In this document: in pieces, positions 24,326-33,223 of the stretch | How positions within the stretch are numbered: position 1 is the stretch's first letter | How the letters are laid out: each line of letters opens with the position of its first letter | Origin: Cypionkella sinensis | GTDB taxonomy: Bacteria; Pseudomonadota; Alphaproteobacteria; Rhodobacterales; Rhodobacteraceae | Direction of reading: 5' to 3' | Assembly: GCF_042646385.1 (NCBI RefSeq) | Contig: NZ_JBHRTO010000002.1 | Coordinates: 372,001-436,000, forward strand | DNA: 64,000 bases | Translations under genes and position numbers: made by a program | The notes under the pieces: model-generated | Seen by the model: the letters and a program-made list of their open reading frames with translations, nothing else | Database searches by the model: none | Told to the model about the DNA's origin: nothing

Positions 24326-24922
24326 ATGAGAGCAGGATTTCCCATAGCGACCAAGGGTATGGTCATCGGCCTTCTGGGCGGGTCGTTTGATCCCGCGCAT
24401 GAGGGCCATGTGCATATCACCCGCGAGGCGCTGAAGCGGATGGGGCTGGATCAGGTCTGGTGGCTGGTCACGCCCGGCAATCCGCTGAAGGCCCGCCAGC
24501 CCGCACCATTGGCAGAACGGCTGGCGCGCGCGCGGGCGGTGATGCCCGATCCGCAGGTGAAGATCACCGATCTTGAGGCGCGTCTGGGCACGCGGGCGAC
24601 GGTGGACACCTTGCGCCGCTTGCAGGCGATCTATCCCGGCGTGCATTTCGTCTGGCTGATGGGGGCGGACAATCTGGTGCAATTCCACCGCTGGAACCGC
24701 TGGCGCGATATCTTGCGCTCGGTGCCCGTGGGGGTTTTGGCGCGGCCCGGATCGGGGGTGGCGGCGCGGACATCGGTGGCCGCGCGCGCGTTTCGGGTCA
24801 ATCAGATCGACCGCGGTGAGAATTTGCGCGGGCGCAAGGCCCCGGCCTGGTGTTTCGTGAACATCCCGATGAACGGCGCGTCGTCGAGCGCGATCCGGGC
24901 GCGCGGCGAGTGGAAGCGGTGA
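24326..24922 (+). CDS. nadD: nicotinate-nucleotide adenylyltransferase
   Basis: Adenylates nicotinate mononucleotide in NAD synthesis. The 198-residue product has the nucleotidyltransferase motif GLLGGSFDPAHEGHVHIT (with the GSFDP and H-x-x-H-like GHVH signatures), VTPGNPLK, LMGADNLVQFHRW and the C-terminal ISSTxxR-like segment MNGASSSAIRARG. I start at 24326 (MRAGFPIA), as many relatives do; ATGs at 24317 and 24359 are alternatives and none has a strong ribosome site. It is transcribed from a promoter mirrored with that of the reverse transcriptase gene. dacB follows after a dispersed repeat. Confidence 0.9.
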   Translation: MRAGFPIATKGMVIGLLGGSFDPAHEGHVHITREALKRMGLDQVWWLVTPGNPLKARQPAPLAERLARARAVMPDPQVKITDLEARLGTRATVDTLRRLQAIYPGVHFVWLMGADNLVQFHRWNRWRDILRSVPVGVLARPGSGVAARTSVAARAFRVNQIDRGENLRGRKAPAWCFVNIPMNGASSSAIRARGEWKR

Positions 24923-24947
24923 ATTTGCCGTGATCGGTGGTGCCAGG

Positions 24948-25016
24948 GGGCTGTCTGCCCCCACGGCCGCGATTGCATCGCAGCCTCCCCCGAGGATATT
25001 TGAACGCAGAGGATGA
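24948..25016. repeat. dispersed 3'-flank repeat with GC hairpin, copy C
   Basis: The hairpin GGGGG-CTGTCT-GCCCCC lies just after nadD, then CCCCCGAGGATATTTGAACG and CAGAGGATGACC, which runs to within 15 bp of the dacB start. The element therefore supplies the DNA just ahead of the dacB ribosome site. Confidence 0.6.
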
Positions 25017-25030
25017 CCAAAGGAATCGGC

Positions 25031-26524
25031 ATGCGGCTTTCGCGCAGGTTTGTATTGGGCGGGTTGCTGGCGGGGGTTGCGGCCCCGGTCTTGGCAGAAG
25101 CGCCCAGCGTCTCGCTGCGGCCACGGGCGCGGCCCTTGCCCGGTGCGGCGGCGCGCGGGGCGGCGCAGGGGGCGGCGGCGCTGGTCGCAGCGGCGAAGCT
25201 GACCGGCACGGTGGGCTATTGCGTGGTCGATCTGGCCTCGGGCCGGGTGTTGGAGGCGTCAGGCGAGGCGCAGGAGATGCCGCCCGCAAGCGTCACCAAA
25301 GCCGTGACCACAGCGTTTGCGCTGGAAAAGCTGGGGGTGGATCACCGCTTTGTCACGCGGGTGATGCGGACGGGGCCGGTGACAAATGGGCGGCTTGACG
25401 GCGATCTGATCCTCGCTGGCGGCGGCGATCCCACCTTTGACACCGACAAGATGGGCGATCTGGTGGCGGCGCTTGCAGCCAGTGGCCTGCGCGAAGTGAC
25501 GGGCAAGTTCGTAGCCTATGCAGGCGCTTTGCCGGAACGGGCCGAGATTGCCAATGATCAGCCGGATTTCGTGGGCTATAACCCGGCAATCTCGGGCTTG
25601 ATGCTAAATTTCAACCGGGTGAATTTCGTCTGGAAGGCGGTAAACGACGGCTACAACCTGTCAATGAACGCCGAAGGCGCGCGGTTTGTGCCGCCCGTCA
25701 GCATGGCGCAGGTGCAGGTGGTGGACCGCGATGTGCCGGTGTTCGCCTACCAAACCGGCGCGGCGCAGGATCGCTGGACAGTGGCGCGCGGCGCTTTGGG
25801 CCGCGAAGGCTCGCGCTGGTTGCCGGTGCGCCATGCGGCGACCTATGTGGCCGAGGTGTTCCAGACCCTTTGTGCCGCGCAGGGCATCAAGCTGCCCGCG
25901 GCAGAAGTCGTCTATACCCTCCCCGCCGCGTCTGAGATCGTGCGCCACGAGTCCGAGGCTTTGCCGGATGTGTTGCGCAAGATGTTGAAATTCTCCACCA
26001 ATCTGACCGCCGAGGCGGTGGGGCTGACCGCATCAGGCGCGGGCAGTCTGGAAGGCTCGGCTGCGGTGATGACCAGTTGGGCGCGGCGGCGGTTTGGGGT
26101 GCAGGCGGTGTTTGGCGATCATTCCGGCCTTGGCCCCAAAACCCGGATCAGCCCCGCCGAGATGGTCAAGGTGATGATTGCCACCCGCGCCGACAAGCGG
26201 CTGTCGCTGCTGCACGGGCTGATGAAAACCGCCGATCTGCCCAGCGCCGATGGCAAGCCTGCCGCCAAGGCGGCGAAACCGGGCAGCGTGGCACGGGTGG
26301 CGGCGAAAAGCGGCACGATGAATTTCGTCTCAAACCTGTCGGGCTATGTCGATGCGCCGGACGGACGGGCTTTGGCCTTTGCGATCTTTGCCGCCGACCT
26401 GCCCCGCCGTGCCGCTGTGCCGGTGTGGAACCGCGAATCGCCCGAAGGCGACAAGGCTTGGGTCAGACGCGCGCACAGGTTGCAGGCGCAACTGCTGAAT
26501 CGCTGGGGCCAGACCTATCTTTAG
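25031..26524 (+). CDS. dacB: D-alanyl-D-alanine carboxypeptidase/endopeptidase (S13, PBP4)
   Basis: Periplasmic enzyme that trims and cleaves peptidoglycan cross-links. The 497-residue precursor starts with a twin-arginine-like signal (SRRFVLGGLL, then a hydrophobic stretch and LAEA). Penicillin-binding motifs appear in order: SxxK as PASVTKA (near residue 86), SxN as FSTNLTAE (near 325) and KTG as KSGTMNF (near 430). The long insert between SxxK and SxN is typical of PBP4/DacB. AAAGGA precedes the ATG at 25031. A Tat rather than Sec signal would be unusual for a penicillin-binding protein; Sec export with RR by chance remains possible. Confidence 0.9.
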   Translation: MRLSRRFVLGGLLAGVAAPVLAEAPSVSLRPRARPLPGAAARGAAQGAAALVAAAKLTGTVGYCVVDLASGRVLEASGEAQEMPPASVTKAVTTAFALEKLGVDHRFVTRVMRTGPVTNGRLDGDLILAGGGDPTFDTDKMGDLVAALAASGLREVTGKFVAYAGALPERAEIANDQPDFVGYNPAISGLMLNFNRVNFVWKAVNDGYNLSMNAEGARFVPPVSMAQVQVVDRDVPVFAYQTGAAQDRWTVARGALGREGSRWLPVRHAATYVAEVFQTLCAAQGIKLPAAEVVYTLPAASEIVRHESEALPDVLRKMLKFSTNLTAEAVGLTASGAGSLEGSAAVMTSWARRRFGVQAVFGDHSGLGPKTRISPAEMVKVMIATRADKRLSLLHGLMKTADLPSADGKPAAKAAKPGSVARVAAKSGTMNFVSNLSGYVDAPDGRALAFAIFAADLPRRAAVPVWNRESPEGDKAWVRRAHRLQAQLLNRWGQTYL

Positions 26525-26620
26525 GCGCACCGCTGCCCAAGAAACGCGCCTTTGCCGCCGTTTCAGGCACAGCCACGCCATGCGAGCCGCCAGACCACAC
26601 CTGCCGCTACGTCACCCTGC

Positions 26621-26643
26621 ATCCTGCGGATAACGCAGCAGGA
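26621..26643. repeat. small inverted repeat upstream of the TRAP gene
   Basis: ATCCTGC (26621-26627) and GCAGGAT (26637-26643) flank 9 bp in the 264-bp gap between dacB and the TRAP receptor gene. No T-run follows. It could be an operator or a weak dacB terminator. Nothing else is recognised in the gap. Confidence 0.3.
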
Positions 26644-26788
26644 TTTCCGCGCAAGAACCCGGGCGGGATTGGCCGCTTTGCCGTCTAACTGCATAGACAG
26701 AACGATCTTAGCGTGTAGTCTGATTGCGTGTCGGCGTGGGATGAGGAGACCGCGCCAGCCGTTGTGATTGCATCAACAGGAGGATTGC

Positions 26789-27898
26789 ATGGATCGTCGT
26801 TCATTTCTGACCAAGGCTTCGATTGGGGGGGTTGGTGCGGCAGGGGCCGCCATGCTCGCCTCGCCGATGATTGCACAGACCAGCCCGAAGGTGACGTGGC
26901 GGATGACCTCGTCCTTCCCGAAATCGCTGGATACCATCTATGGCGGGGCCGAGGTGCTGTCCAAAATGCTGTCCGAAGCCACCGATGGCAATTTCCAGAT
27001 TCAGGTGTTTGCGGCAGGCGAATTGGTGCCCGGTGGTGCCCCTGCGGCAGATGCGGTCAGCGCGGGCACGGTTGAGGCCTGCCACACCGTTGGCTATTAC
27101 AACTTCGGCCAAGACCCGACCTTTGCGCTGGCGGCCGCCGTGCCGTTCTCGCTGTCGGCACGTGGCATCAACGCCTGGCACTACCATGGCGGCGGCATTG
27201 ATCTTTATAACGAATTCCTCGCCACCAAAAACATCTTCGCGCTGCCGGGTGGCAACACCGGGGTGCAGATGGGTGGCTGGTTCCGCAAGGAAATCAACAC
27301 GCTGGCAGACCTGCAGGGCCTGAAATTCCGCGTGGGTGGCTTTGCCGGCAAAGTGCTGACCAAGCTGGGCGTGGTGCCGCAGCAAATCCCGGGCGGCGAC
27401 ATCTATCCGGCGCTGGAAAAAGGCACGATTGACGCCGCCGAATGGGTCGGCCCCTATGACGATGAAAAGCTGGGCTTCTACAAGGTCGCCCCGTTCTACT
27501 ACTACCCCGGCTGGTGGGAGGGTGGGCCGACCGTCCACTTCTTCTTCAACAAGGCGCAGTATGAATCGCTGACCCCGACCTATCAATCCTTGCTGCGCAC
27601 TGCGTGCCGCGCCGCTGATGCCGACATGCTGCAGAAGTATGACTACAAGAACCCGACTGCGATTAAATCGCTCGTCGGCCAAGGCGTGCAACTGCGCCCG
27701 TTCAGCCCGGAAATCCTGCAAGCCTCGTTCACCGCCGCGAATGAGGTCTATGCCGAGATGGAGGCCACCAACGCCCCCTTCAAGAAAATCTGGGAATCGA
27801 TCAAGGGCTTCCGCAACGACTACTATCAGTGGACGCAAGTTGCGGAATACAACTACGACACCTTCATGATGATCCAGCAACGCGACGGCAAACTCTAA
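26789..27898 (+). CDS. takP: TRAP transporter substrate-binding protein, TakP-like (2-oxo acids)
   Basis: Periplasmic receptor of 369 residues that, by close resemblance to Rhodobacter sphaeroides TakP, should bind pyruvate and other 2-oxo monocarboxylates with a sodium ion. The signal is twin-arginine-like (MDRRSFLTKASIGGVGAAG). Family landmarks are SSFPKSLDTIYGGAEVL, GGNTGVQMGGWFRKEI, the substrate-site Arg in KFRVGGFAGKV, and DAAEWVGPYDDEKLGF. The ATG at 26789 has CAGGAGGA upstream. The membrane subunits lie immediately downstream but on the opposite strand and convergent, so they are not in the same operon. Confidence 0.88.
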   Translation: MDRRSFLTKASIGGVGAAGAAMLASPMIAQTSPKVTWRMTSSFPKSLDTIYGGAEVLSKMLSEATDGNFQIQVFAAGELVPGGAPAADAVSAGTVEACHTVGYYNFGQDPTFALAAAVPFSLSARGINAWHYHGGGIDLYNEFLATKNIFALPGGNTGVQMGGWFRKEINTLADLQGLKFRVGGFAGKVLTKLGVVPQQIPGGDIYPALEKGTIDAAEWVGPYDDEKLGFYKVAPFYYYPGWWEGGPTVHFFFNKAQYESLTPTYQSLLRTACRAADADMLQKYDYKNPTAIKSLVGQGVQLRPFSPEILQASFTAANEVYAEMEATNAPFKKIWESIKGFRNDYYQWTQVAEYNYDTFMMIQQRDGKL

Positions 27899-27916
27899 GC
27901 CGCGCCACAAAGAAAG

Positions 27917-27946
27917 CCCCCGCCGATCGCTCGGCGGGGGTTTTTT
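27917..27946 (+). terminator. rho-independent terminator between TRAP genes
   Basis: CCCCCGCCGA (27917-27926) pairs with TCGGCGGGGG (27931-27940) around TCGC and is followed by TTTTTT. It also forms a stem for the convergent permease gene ending at 27965. Confidence 0.9.
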
Positions 27947-27964
27947 GTTGCGCTGTCCCCAAGG

Positions 27965-29752
27965 TCAGGGCGCAGGTTTGGTCGTGCCAAAGCTGGGCGG
28001 TTGCGACAGCAGGTCATTGCCGCCCAAAGGTGCGGGCGCAGCAGGCGCGGGTGCCGCAGGTTTTGCAGGGCCACCCAAGCCGCCACCCAAACCGCCGCCA
28101 AGCCCACCATCCAGACCGCCCAATCCCCCCAAGCCGCCAAGGCCCGAGTTCGGCGCGGTAAAGGTGACATGCGATGTATCCACCACCGCCCCCTTGTAGT
28201 GCATCACCATCTGCGGGAAGGCGATCACCAGACCGATCATCACCACCTGAATCACCACAAACGGCACCGCCCCCCAGTAAATCTGGCTGGTCTTCACCGG
28301 TGCCATCATCCGGCCTGTCACCTTGTCGGTATAGGGCTCTTTCGGCGCGACAGATCGCAGATAGAACAGTGAAAACCCAAACGGCGGATGCATGAAGGAC
28401 GTCTGCATATTGACGCCAAGGATGACGCCAAACCAGATCAGATCAATGCCCAGCTTATCCGCCACCGGGGCCAGCAGCGGCACAAGGATAAACGCCAGCT
28501 CGAAGAAATCGAGGAAAAACGCCAGCAGGAACACCAGAATAGAGACGCCAATCAGGAAGCCCAACTGCCCGCCCGGCATCGCAGTCAGCAGATGCTCCAC
28601 CCACAAATGCCCTTGCACGCCGTAGAAGGTCAGCGAGAACACCCGCGCGCCCAGCAGAATGAACATCACGAACGACGACAGCCGCGTGGTGGCCGCCAGC
28701 GCCTGCTGGATCACCCCCATGTTCAGCCGCCCCTTGACCCCGGCCAATATCAGCGAGCCGACAGCCCCCATCGCCCCGCCCTCGGTTGGGGTGGCAATGC
28801 CCAGATAGATCGTGCCCAGCACCAGAAAGATCAGTGCCAACGGCGGGATCAGCACGATGATCACCTGCGAGCACAGCCGCGACATCAGGTTGATGTTCAA
28901 CGCGCGGTCCAGCAGCGCCGCGATGTAGATGCCGATGATCGCAACCGACGCCCCGATGATATCCGCGCCTTCACCGTAAACCGGCAGCAGCGCTGCGATG
29001 ATCAGATAGCCCGCCCCGCCCGCCACCAGCAGCGACACCATGAGGGATGTCACACCATTGCCCAGCGTCCGCGCCTCTTTCGGCAGCGCCGGTGCCCAGT
29101 TCGGGCGGAACATCGTCACCATGAACACGTAAGACATATAAAGCCCGGTCAACACCAAGCCCGGAATCATCGCACCCTTATACATATCGCCAACCGAGCG
29201 GCCCAACTGATCCGCCAGAATGATCAGCACCAGCGACGGCGGAATGATCTGCGCCAGGGTGCCCGACGCTGCAATCACGCCACTCGCCAACCTGCGGTCA
29301 TAGCCATAGCGCAGCATGATCGGCAGCGAAATCAACCCCATGGCAATGACCGAGGCCGCAACAACCCCCGTCGTTGCCGCCAATAGCGCGCCGACGATGA
29401 TCACCGCATAGGCCAACCCGCCGCGCACCGGGCCAAACAACTGCCCGATGGTTTCCAGCAGATCCTCGGCCATGCCGGATCTTTCCAGCACGATCCCCAT
29501 AAAGGTAAAGAACGGGATCGCCAGCAGCGTTTCATTCTGCATCACCCCCCAAAATCGTTCGGGCAGCGCGTAAAGCAAAGGCCAGTCCAGCGTGATGGTG
29601 CCTTCGGACAGCGGGGCCAGAAACACCCCGATGACGAAGAACAACAGCCCATTGGCCGCCAGGGAAAACGCCACCGGATAGCCCGCCAGCAGAAACACCA
29701 CCAACGAGACGAACATGATCGGCGCCATGTTCTGCGCGATAAGTTCCATCAT
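27965..29752 (-). CDS. dctM: TRAP transporter large permease with Gly/Pro-rich C-terminal tail
   Basis: The channel-forming DctM subunit, 595 residues with about 12-14 membrane helices, including the conserved PPSLVLIILADQ and the second-half copy PTEGGAMGAVGSL. It couples sodium entry to uptake of the substrate delivered by the TakP-like receptor. After the last helix the protein continues for about 70 residues, starting GLGGLGGLGGLDGG and then an Ala/Pro-rich stretch ending TTKPAP; this low-complexity tail is not part of the DctM family core. It overlaps dctQ by four bases (ATGA). Confidence 0.9.
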   Translation of the reverse strand: MMELIAQNMAPIMFVSLVVFLLAGYPVAFSLAANGLLFFVIGVFLAPLSEGTITLDWPLLYALPERFWGVMQNETLLAIPFFTFMGIVLERSGMAEDLLETIGQLFGPVRGGLAYAVIIVGALLAATTGVVAASVIAMGLISLPIMLRYGYDRRLASGVIAASGTLAQIIPPSLVLIILADQLGRSVGDMYKGAMIPGLVLTGLYMSYVFMVTMFRPNWAPALPKEARTLGNGVTSLMVSLLVAGGAGYLIIAALLPVYGEGADIIGASVAIIGIYIAALLDRALNINLMSRLCSQVIIVLIPPLALIFLVLGTIYLGIATPTEGGAMGAVGSLILAGVKGRLNMGVIQQALAATTRLSSFVMFILLGARVFSLTFYGVQGHLWVEHLLTAMPGGQLGFLIGVSILVFLLAFFLDFFELAFILVPLLAPVADKLGIDLIWFGVILGVNMQTSFMHPPFGFSLFYLRSVAPKEPYTDKVTGRMMAPVKTSQIYWGAVPFVVIQVVMIGLVIAFPQMVMHYKGAVVDTSHVTFTAPNSGLGGLGGLGGLDGGLGGGLGGGLGGPAKPAAPAPAAPAPLGGNDLLSQPPSFGTTKPAP

Positions 29753-30357
29753 TTGCGCGCATCCTTATCGGCTTCAGCCTGCAAAGCGGCCAGTTTGTCG
29801 GCCAGTTCAGCCCCTTCCTGTGCAGCCGCCTCATGCGCCGAAACAAATGGGGTTGGGTCGGGGATGATCCCCCGCATCACCGCGATTTTCTTGATGATTT
29901 CCGAGATGCCTTGCAGCGTCAGCAACAGCATCCCGATCAACAGCAACGCCTTGGCAGGCCACAACACCAACCCGCCCGCGTTGTTGGAAACCTCGCCCGA
30001 GCGGTAGGATTGCAGCACATAGGAGACAAAATACACATCCATCAAAATCGCAAACGGCATCAGAAAGAACAGATGGCCCAGCAGATCAATCCAATGCTGG
30101 GTGCGCCGCGACAAAGCGCCATAAACGATGTCGATGCGGATATGTTCGTTCTGCTTCAACGTGTAGGCCGCCGCCAGCAGAAACGCCGCCCCATACAGAT
30201 ACCATTGCGCCTCCAGCAGCGCATTGGACGAGGTGTTGAACAGCTTGCGCACCACCGCATTTCCGGCGCTCAGCAAAATGGCAGCCAGAATGAACCAGCC
30301 GACTGTCTTGCCGATGACCTCATTCCCGCGATCTATAAAGCGTGATAATATCAACAT
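29749..30357 (-). CDS. dctQ: TRAP transporter small permease
   Basis: The four-helix DctQ subunit that joins DctM in the inner membrane, 202 residues. Helices lie at about 17-37, 55-72, 95-115 and 133-155, with the family stretch QWYLYGAAFLLAAAYTLKQN then EHIRIDIVYG. The C-terminal 50 residues are a charged cytoplasmic helix. I use the ATG at 30357 because GGGGAGG lies about 8 nt upstream; longer in-frame starts at 30372 and 30408 lack this. It is the first gene of a dctQM unit convergent with the receptor gene. Confidence 0.9.
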   Translation of the reverse strand: MLILSRFIDRGNEVIGKTVGWFILAAILLSAGNAVVRKLFNTSSNALLEAQWYLYGAAFLLAAAYTLKQNEHIRIDIVYGALSRRTQHWIDLLGHLFFLMPFAILMDVYFVSYVLQSYRSGEVSNNAGGLVLWPAKALLLIGMLLLTLQGISEIIKKIAVMRGIIPDPTPFVSAHEAAAQEGAELADKLAALQAEADKDARK

Positions 30358-30514
30358 GATGGACCTCCCCATTCCGTCGACTTTGGTCAACCCGCCGCTG
30401 TCGGTCAATCAGGGATAGAGCGCGGGCCACGCTCAGACCGCGATTTTGGATTCGATTTTCCCATGACGTCGCGGCAAGCGCTGCGGCTTTCAGCACTGCC
30501 TGATTTTTGGGCGC

Positions 30515-30937
30515 TCAGGGCCGCATATGGCGCACCCGCGCGCCCCATTCGATCGCCGCTGCATGCAGACGGTCGATGCTCAGTTCCTCACGCACTTCCT
30601 CAAGCATGCGCAATTCGACCTCGCGCAACTGCCCATCTGCGGTGGCCACATCGCAAGCCAGCGCATAGGCGGTCTCATTCAGCCGTTCCGGCAGCGCATC
30701 GCGGATCAGCCCGAACAAAGCCTCAAGCCCGTCCTCTTCCTCAAACAGATCAAACACTGTCTGCGCCACCACCCGCATTCGGTCGGCGTCATAGCCCGCG
30801 AACACCGGCATATGGTTCACCGTGCGCTGGATCGCCACCAACTCGGCCGTGCGCATGTTCTCATCCGAGGCCGAAACCGCGATCATCACGGCCAGCAACG
30901 CATCCTGTGGCGACAGCGAAGGGGGGGTATCGGGCAC
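30515..30937 (-). CDS. TerB-family (tellurite resistance-like) protein
   Basis: An all-helical cytoplasmic protein of 140 residues in the TerB family. It shows LLAVMIAVSASDENMRTAEL, FDLFEEEDGLEAL and ACDVATADGQLREVELRMLEEV; the acidic Asp/Glu patches are the metal-binding feature of TerB. A direct role in tellurite resistance is not established for solitary copies. The GTG at 30937 has AGGAG six bases upstream and is preferred to the ATG at 30991. It is divergent from lysK, with only about 110 bp between them. Confidence 0.8.
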   Translation of the reverse strand: MPDTPPSLSPQDALLAVMIAVSASDENMRTAELVAIQRTVNHMPVFAGYDADRMRVVAQTVFDLFEEEDGLEALFGLIRDALPERLNETAYALACDVATADGQLREVELRMLEEVREELSIDRLHAAAIEWGARVRHMRP

Positions 30938-31046
30938 GTCTGGTCTCCTGTTGTTGCAGTGCAGAATATTGACCTGCGCGCGTGGCGGCAATAGAGGACA
31001 ATGGCTTGTGATGGCATGGGGTCATCACGCGTTGGAGTATGCCGCG

Positions 31047-32627
31047 ATGTCCGCTTTGCGCGATGCTGGGATGAAGTCGAAAGCTTGGCCCTTTGAAGAG
31101 GCCCGCGCGCTGCTCAAACGTTATGAGAAAAAAGCGCCGGAAAAGGGCTATGTGCTGTTCGAAACCGGCTATGGCCCGTCAGGTCTGCCGCATATCGGCA
31201 CCTTTGGCGAAGTGGCCCGCACCACCATGATCCGCCGCGCGTTCGAGGCGATTTCCGATATTCCCACCCGGCTGATCTGCTTCTCGGATGATGTGGACGG
31301 CATGCGCAAGGTGCCGGAAAACGTGCCGCAGCAAGACATGCTGCGCGCGCATATGCAAAAACCGCTCACCTCTGTGCCCGATCCTTATGGCGAATACCCC
31401 AGCTTTGGCGCGCATAACAACGCCATGCTGCGCCGGTTCTTGGACACGTTCGGCTTTGAATATGAATTCATCAGCGCCACCGAATTCTACAAATCGGGCC
31501 GCTTTGACGACACGCTGAAACTGGCGACCGAACGCTATGACGCGATCATGAAGATCATGCTGGCCAGCTTGCGCGATGAACGCCAGCAGACCTATTCCTG
31601 CTTCCTGCCGATCCACCCGGAAACCGGCCGCGTGCTCTATGTGCCGATGAAGCATGTCGATCCAGTCAACCACACCATCACCTTTGACGACGAGTCGGGC
31701 CGCGAATGGACGCTTCCCGTCACCGGCGGCAATGTCAAACTGCAATGGAAGCCCGATTTCGGCGCACGCTGGGCCGCGCTGGATGTCGATTTTGAGATGT
31801 ATGGCAAAGACCATTCCACCAACACCCCGATCTATGACGGGATTTGCGAGGTTTTGGGCGGTCGCAAGCCGAACCACATGACGTATGAGTTGTTCCTGGA
31901 TGACCAAGGCCAGAAGATTTCCAAATCCAAGGGCAACGGCCTGACGATTGACGAATGGCTGTCCTACGCCTCGACCGAAAGCCTGTCGTATTTCATGTAT
32001 CAAAAGCCCAAGACGGCAAAACGGATGCATTTCGACGTGATCCCGCGCGCGATGGATGAATATCACCAGCAGTTGCGCGCCTACCCGACCCAAGACATCG
32101 AGGCACAGGTCAACAACCCAGTCTGGCACATCCATCGCGGCAATCCGCCGGAATCGAAGATGGTGGTGCCGTTCTCGATGCTGCTGAACCTTGCAAGCGT
32201 GTCTGGGGCCAAGGATGCCAAGGGCCTGTGGGGCTTCATCAAGCGCTATGCGCCCAATGCCTCGCCCGAAGCCAACCCCGATCTGGATGCAGCGGCAGGC
32301 TATGCCCTGCGCTATTTCGACGACCGCATTGCCCCCACCCGCACCTTCCGTCTGCCGACCGATCAGGAACGCGCCGCCATGCTCGATCTGCGCGCGCGTC
32401 TGGTGGCATGGGACGGTGGCTTGGACGACGAAGCCCTGCAAAGCATGGTCTTTGCAGTCGGCAAGGATCATGCGTTCGAGCCTTTGCGCGACTGGTTCAA
32501 GGCCCTGTATGAGGTCTTGCTGGGCGCATCCGACGGCCCGCGCTTTGGCGGCTTCATCGCCCTTTACGGCGTTGAAGAAACCATTGCCCTGCTGGATCGC
32601 GCCCTGAACGGCGATCTGGTCGGCTGA
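31047..32627 (+). CDS. lysK: lysine--tRNA ligase, class I
   Basis: Charges tRNA-Lys. This is the class I enzyme (archaeal type, also used by alphaproteobacteria), not the usual bacterial class II LysS. The 526 residues contain the class I signatures HIGT (49-52, within GPSGLPHIGTFGEV) and KISKS (near 290, DDQGQKISKSKGNG). The C-terminal helical anticodon-binding domain follows (about 350-526). I start at 31047, where GGAG lies 11 nt upstream and the family normally begins; an ATG at 31011 is possible. Confidence 0.93.
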   Translation: MSALRDAGMKSKAWPFEEARALLKRYEKKAPEKGYVLFETGYGPSGLPHIGTFGEVARTTMIRRAFEAISDIPTRLICFSDDVDGMRKVPENVPQQDMLRAHMQKPLTSVPDPYGEYPSFGAHNNAMLRRFLDTFGFEYEFISATEFYKSGRFDDTLKLATERYDAIMKIMLASLRDERQQTYSCFLPIHPETGRVLYVPMKHVDPVNHTITFDDESGREWTLPVTGGNVKLQWKPDFGARWAALDVDFEMYGKDHSTNTPIYDGICEVLGGRKPNHMTYELFLDDQGQKISKSKGNGLTIDEWLSYASTESLSYFMYQKPKTAKRMHFDVIPRAMDEYHQQLRAYPTQDIEAQVNNPVWHIHRGNPPESKMVVPFSMLLNLASVSGAKDAKGLWGFIKRYAPNASPEANPDLDAAAGYALRYFDDRIAPTRTFRLPTDQERAAMLDLRARLVAWDGGLDDEALQSMVFAVGKDHAFEPLRDWFKALYEVLLGASDGPRFGGFIALYGVEETIALLDRALNGDLVG

Positions 32628-32644
32628 TCTGCTGAAAAATTACG

Positions 32645-32680
32645 CCCCCGCCGCGCTTGCCCTTGCGCGGCGGGGGTTTT
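32645..32680 (+). terminator. rho-independent terminator of lysK
   Basis: CCCCCGCCGCGC (32645-32656) pairs with GCGCGGCGGGGG (32665-32676) over 12 bp around an 8-nt loop and is followed by TTTT. Confidence 0.9.
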
Positions 32681-32743
32681 CATTTGACGAAATCCCGCCT
32701 TGCTTTACCTTTATCATCGGGGACGGTGTCAAAAGGGGTTGCG

Positions 32744-33142
32744 ATGCGACTTTACCTTTCTGTAGCGGCTTTTGCAGCTTTGGCCCTTCCAGCGGCGGCC
32801 CAGGAAGCCCCCATTCAGCAGACCATCCAGCAACAGCTTGACGCGTTCAACGCGCAGGATGTGCCCAAGGCCTGGACCTATGCCTCGCCCAATATCAAGG
32901 GCATCTTCGGCACCCCGGATCAGTTCGGCGAAATGGTCGAAAAGCTGTATCCTATGGTCTGGCAGCACGGCGATGTGCGGATGCTAGAGCTGCGCACGGT
33001 GGCGGGCAATCTCTGGCAACGGGTGATGATCACCGATCTGGGCGGGCGCACCTATCTGCTGGATTACATGATGGTGGAAACCAAGGACGGCTGGCAGATC
33101 AACGCCGTGCAACTGCTGCCACAGCAGGGGGTGGGCGCGTAA
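32744..33142 (+). CDS. exported DUF4864-type protein
   Basis: A 132-residue precursor with a Sec signal (cleavage near AAA-QE). The mature domain has an NTF2-like, DUF4864-type pattern: IQQQLDAFNAQDVPKAWTY, SPNIKGIFGTPDQFGEMV, then strands ending LLDYMMVETKDGWQINAVQL. Such periplasmic domains have no known activity. AAAAGGGG precedes the ATG at 32744. It is convergent with mogA, and the gap holds copy 2 of the 67-bp element. Confidence 0.82.
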   Translation: MRLYLSVAAFAALALPAAAQEAPIQQTIQQQLDAFNAQDVPKAWTYASPNIKGIFGTPDQFGEMVEKLYPMVWQHGDVRMLELRTVAGNLWQRVMITDLGGRTYLLDYMMVETKDGWQINAVQLLPQQGVGA

Positions 33143-33152
33143 AATCGCACCC

Positions 33153-33218
33153 AACCACAACATCCGGTAGAAAACACGCCAAATTCGGCCCGAAAACACA
33201 AGTCATTCCCAGATGGGA
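33153..33218. repeat. 67-bp convergent-gap element, copy 2
   Basis: AACCACAACATCCGGTAGAA, a variable 15-base middle, then CCCGAAAACACAAGTCATTC and the palindrome TTCCCA-GA-TGGGAA (33206-33219). It aligns with 15525-15591: three mismatches in each conserved block, unrelated middles. It fills the gap between the convergent DUF4864 and mogA genes. Confidence 0.8.
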
Positions 33219-33223
33219 AAGCA

